Of a stretch of 64,000 bases of DNA, positions 61,491-64,000 are shown in pieces. Location of the stretch: positions 1,364,001-1,428,000 of the forward strand of contig NZ_AP018823.1 of NCBI RefSeq assembly GCF_002217795.2, in the 5' to 3' direction. The notes under the pieces were generated by a model. It searched no databases and was not told where the DNA came from. It saw only the letters and a program-made list of their open reading frames with translations. Origin of the DNA: Aquitalea magnusonii. GTDB taxonomy: Bacteria > Pseudomonadota > Gammaproteobacteria > Burkholderiales > Chromobacteriaceae. Within the stretch, counting starts at the first letter, position 1; each line of letters starts with the position of its first letter. The translations under genes and the position numbers were made by a program.

Positions 61491-62351
61491 ATGAACATGA
61501 ACGAGCTGGTATCTGCCAGCCCCTTGCCGAGCGGACTGATGGCCGGTTGGCCGGCTGCACTGGAATTGGGCTATGCCGTGGTGCAAGGCCGCACCGTGCC
61601 GGTGCATCGACGTCACCAGGGGCCGCTGCGGGTGCAGAAACACTTTATCGATGGCCACGGCCAGTGCCAGCACATTGTGGTGCATCCGCCCGGCGGCATG
61701 GCCGGCGGGGACAGATTGACGCTGGATATCGATCTGGCCGCCGGCAGCCAGGTACTGCTCACCAGCCCCGGCGCGGCCAAGTGGTATGACGGTTTTGGCC
61801 GTGCCTCCTCCCAGCAGCTACGGGTGGAGCAGCAGCCGGGCAGCCTGCTGGAATGGCTGCCGCAGGAAACCATTCTGTATGCCGGCAGCGTGGTGGCGCT
61901 GGACAACCGCTTTCAGTTGCAGGGCGATGCCCGCCTGCTGAGCGGCGAGGTGATGTGCCTGGGCCGACCGGCCAGTGCCGAGCGCTTTGATCGCGGCTGT
62001 TGGCAGCAAGGCAGCGAGGTATGGCGCGACGACAAACTGCTGTGGTGTGAACACAGCCATGTACCCGGAGACAGCCCCTTGCTGGCGTCGCCGGTGGGCA
62101 TGGGCGGCCACAGCGTGCTGGCCAGCTTGCTGTGGGCCGGCCCGGCACTACCACCCGAACTGCATCAGGCCTGTCTGGCGCTGCCCTGCGCCGGACGTGC
62201 CGCCGCCAGCCAGTTGCCCGGCCTCTGGCTGGCCCGCTTCATTGGCGACAGTGCCGAAGCCGCCCATCACTGGCTGCGTGCCTGTCGCGACCTGATCTAT
62301 CCCTTCAGCCACGGACGCGCAGCCAGCCAGCCGCGCATCTGGGCAAGCTGA
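61491..62351 (+). CDS. ureD: Urease accessory protein UreD
   Basis: A 286-residue chaperone that helps load nickel into the urease apoenzyme with UreF and UreG. Matching features are VHRRHQGPLRVQKHFIDGHGQCQHIVVHPPGGMAGGDRLTLDI, GAAKWYDGFGRASSQQ and WLPQETILYAGS. A second in-frame ATG at 61497 is an alternative start. ureD upstream of ureA is the usual order. UreE, UreF and UreG are expected beyond the right edge. Confidence 0.95.
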   Translation: MNMNELVSASPLPSGLMAGWPAALELGYAVVQGRTVPVHRRHQGPLRVQKHFIDGHGQCQHIVVHPPGGMAGGDRLTLDIDLAAGSQVLLTSPGAAKWYDGFGRASSQQLRVEQQPGSLLEWLPQETILYAGSVVALDNRFQLQGDARLLSGEVMCLGRPASAERFDRGCWQQGSEVWRDDKLLWCEHSHVPGDSPLLASPVGMGGHSVLASLLWAGPALPPELHQACLALPCAGRAAASQLPGLWLARFIGDSAEAAHHWLRACRDLIYPFSHGRAASQPRIWAS

Positions 62352-62366
62352 CAAGAAAGCGCATTC

Positions 62367-62669
62367 ATGGAACTGACCCCCCGCGAAAAAGACAAGCTGC
62401 TGATCTTCACCGCCGGACTGGTGGCCGAACGCCGTCTGGCGCGCGGCCTGCAGCTGAATTACCCCGAGGCCGTGGCCTATATCAGCGCCGCCATTCTGGA
62501 AGGCGCGCGCGATGGCCGCAGCGTGGCGGAGCTGATGCACTACGGCACCACGCTGCTTAGCCGCGAGCAGGTGATGGACGGCGTGCCGGAGATGATTCCG
62601 GACATCCAGGTGGAGGCCACCTTTCCCGATGGCACCAAGCTGGTCACTGTGCACCAGCCCATTGTCTGA
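62367..62669 (+). CDS. ureA: Urease gamma subunit
   Basis: A 100-residue subunit: [57 protein letters not shown] with [42 protein letters not shown]. Full length for the family, 15 bp after ureD. It forms the (UreABC)3 enzyme. Confidence 0.97.
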   Translation: MELTPREKDKLLIFTAGLVAERRLARGLQLNYPEAVAYISAAILEGARDGRSVAELMHYGTTLLSREQVMDGVPEMIPDIQVEATFPDGTKLVTVHQPIV

Positions 62670-62696
62670 ACCTCATTCTGCCCACAGGAGACGCAG

Positions 62697-63002
62697 ATGA
62701 TTCCAGGAGAAATCCGCGTGCGGGACGGCGAGATCACACTCAATGCCGACCGCGACACCATCAGCCTGGTGGTGGCCAATCGCGGCGATAGGCCGATACA
62801 GGTCGGCTCGCATTACCACTTTGCCGAAGCCAACGACGCACTGCGGTTCGACCGCGCTGCCGCACGTGGTTTCCGGCTGAATATCGCCCCCGGTACGGCG
62901 GTGCGTTTCGAGCCGGGCCAGACCCGGACGGTAGAACTGGTGGCGCTGGATGGCGCACGCCGCGTATTCGGCTTTCAGGGCCGGGTGATGGGGGACTTAT
63001 GA
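62697..63002 (+). CDS. ureB: Urease beta subunit
   Basis: A 101-residue subunit: [53 protein letters not shown], then [37 protein letters not shown] precedes the start. Its stop overlaps the ureC start (ATGA), coupling the two. Confidence 0.97.
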   Translation: MIPGEIRVRDGEITLNADRDTISLVVANRGDRPIQVGSHYHFAEANDALRFDRAAARGFRLNIAPGTAVRFEPGQTRTVELVALDGARRVFGFQGRVMGDL

Positions 63003-64000
63003 AAATCAGCAGACAGGCCTATGCCGAAATGTTCGGCCCCACCACGGGCGATGCAGTGCGACTGGCCGATACCGGCCTGTGGGCACAGGTGGAGCGTGAC
63101 TTCACCGTTTATGGCGAAGAAGTGAAGTTTGGCGGTGGCAAGGTAATCCGCGACGGCATGGGCCAGGGTCAGTGCGTGGCTGCCGAGGTGGCGGATACCG
63201 TGATTACCAATGCGCTGATCATCGACCACTGGGGCATCGTCAAGGCTGATATCGGCCTGAAAGCGGGCCGCATCGCCGCCATCGGCAAGGCGGGCAACCC
63301 GGACATCCAGCCCGGTGTGGACATCCTGATCGGTGCGGCCACCGAAATCATTGCCGGTGAAGGCATGCTGGTGACAGCGGGCGGCATCGACAGCCATATC
63401 CATTTCATCTGCCCGCAGCAGATTGAAGAAGCACTGGCCGCGGGCATCACCACCATGATTGGTGGCGGCACCGGCCCGGCCACCGGCACCAATGCCACCA
63501 CCTGCACGCCGGGGCCGTGGCATATGGCCAGCATGCTCAAGGCGGCAGAAGGCTTTGCCATGAACCTGGGTTTTACCGGCAAGGGCAATGCCAGCCTGCC
63601 GGAAGCACTGCGCGAACAGGTGCGCGCCGGGGCCATCGGCCTGAAGCTGCATGAGGACTGGGGCAGCACCCCGGCCGCCATCGACAACTGCCTGAGCGTG
63701 GCGGACGAGATGGATGTGCAGGTGGCCATACACACCGACACGCTGAACGAATCCGGCTTTGTCGAAGCCACGCTGGCGGCGTTCAAGGGCCGCACCATCC
63801 ACACCTATCACACCGAGGGTGCCGGTGGCGGCCACGCGCCGGACATCATCAAGGCCTGCGGCTTTGCCAATGTGCTGCCCAGCTCCACCAATCCCACGCG
63901 GCCCTTCACCGTCAATACCATCGACGAGCACCTGGACATGCTGATGGTGTGCCATCACCTGGACCCGGCCATTGCCGAGGATGTGGCTTTTGCCGAAAGC
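62999..64000 (+). CDS. ureC: Urease alpha subunit, N-terminal 334 residues (runs off window)
   Basis: Only the first 334 of about 570 residues are present. The reading frame is open to the right edge. Matching segments are [36 protein letters not shown] with the HxH nickel ligands, and [12 protein letters not shown] containing the lysine that is carbamylated to bridge the two nickel ions. It hydrolyses urea to ammonia and carbamate. The catalytic C-terminal flap lies outside the window. Confidence 0.97.
   Translation, partial: MKISRQAYAEMFGPTTGDAVRLADTGLWAQVERDFTVYGEEVKFGGGKVIRDGMGQGQCVAAEVADTVITNALIIDHWGIVKADIGLKAGRIAAIGKAGNPDIQPGVDILIGAATEIIAGEGMLVTAGGIDSHIHFICPQQIEEALAAGITTMIGGGTGPATGTNATTCTPGPWHMASMLKAAEGFAMNLGFTGKGNASLPEALREQVRAGAIGLKLHEDWGSTPAAIDNCLSVADEMDVQVAIHTDTLNESGFVEATLAAFKGRTIHTYHTEGAGGGHAPDIIKACGFANVLPSSTNPTRPFTVNTIDEHLDMLMVCHHLDPAIAEDVAFAES

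Overview
The window is bacterial chromosome, mostly GC-rich with strong G/C preference at third codon positions. The gene content (pobA/pobR, urtABCDE with ureDABC, paired chemoreceptors, many LysR/AraC/ArsR regulators) suggests a free-living betaproteobacterium, most likely of the Chromobacteriaceae (Aquitalea/Chromobacterium type). That placement comes from gene style, not from a search. No rRNA, tRNA, CRISPR array, integrase or intact insertion sequence was seen. A few AT-richer stretches (about 15.4-16.8, 43.2-46.5 and 47.3-49.9 kb) differ in composition from their neighbours and may have been acquired.

Layout: (1) 1-4.9 kb: a tightly overlapping operon of FAD monooxygenase (cut by the window edge), MFS permease, cyclase/amidohydrolase, cupin, FAH-type hydrolase and NAD-dependent epimerase/dehydrogenase, a catabolic pathway of unknown substrate closed by a terminator. 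(2) 5.1-7.4 kb: pobA and its divergent AraC activator pobR. (3) 7.7-18.3 kb: a chemoreceptor, a solute-binding protein, a 1480-residue autotransporter with a recent internal duplication, then a 7TM histidine kinase facing an OmpR-type response regulator; TTAC repeats with 10-bp period lie upstream of both partners. (4) 18.5-24.9 kb: a TetR-controlled OMF-MFS-HlyD efflux operon that probably continues into an HbpS-like gene, an unusual SDR and a DUF190 gene. (5) 25.2-29.9 kb: GlxA-type regulator divergent from hydrolase, azoreductase and YciI genes; then a diguanylate cyclase.

(6) 30-39.1 kb is the most unusual part. An AfsA-type (A-factor/gamma-butyrolactone synthase-like) double-hotdog protein starts a compact operon with a HAD phosphatase, a cytochrome P450 and a DHA2 exporter. 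It is divergent from an ArsR regulator with a perfect palindrome at the predicted transcription start. Next to it are a second ArsR gene, a degenerate P450 lacking ExxR paired with an ABM-fold protein, an XRE-type regulator and an unrecognised 355-residue protein. It looks like a biosynthesis-and-export locus for a small butyrolactone-, butenolide- or furan-like molecule.

(7) 39.5-43.2 kb: LysR regulator divergent from an Ohr peroxidase, aldehyde dehydrogenase and DJ-1/PfpI operon. (8) 43.2-46.5 kb: a Fur-box-controlled iron-siderophore-type ABC importer without a local outer-membrane receptor. (9) 47.3-50.2 kb: a second chemoreceptor and a long region without recognisable genes. (10) 50.2-64 kb: a nitrogen-salvage island. 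On the minus strand, a GntR regulator and a polar-amino-acid-type ABC importer lead into allantoicase and ureidoglycolate lyase, which release urea. Divergently, urtABCDE imports urea and ureDABC hydrolyses it; ureC runs off the window. Together they would take a ureide to glyoxylate and ammonia.
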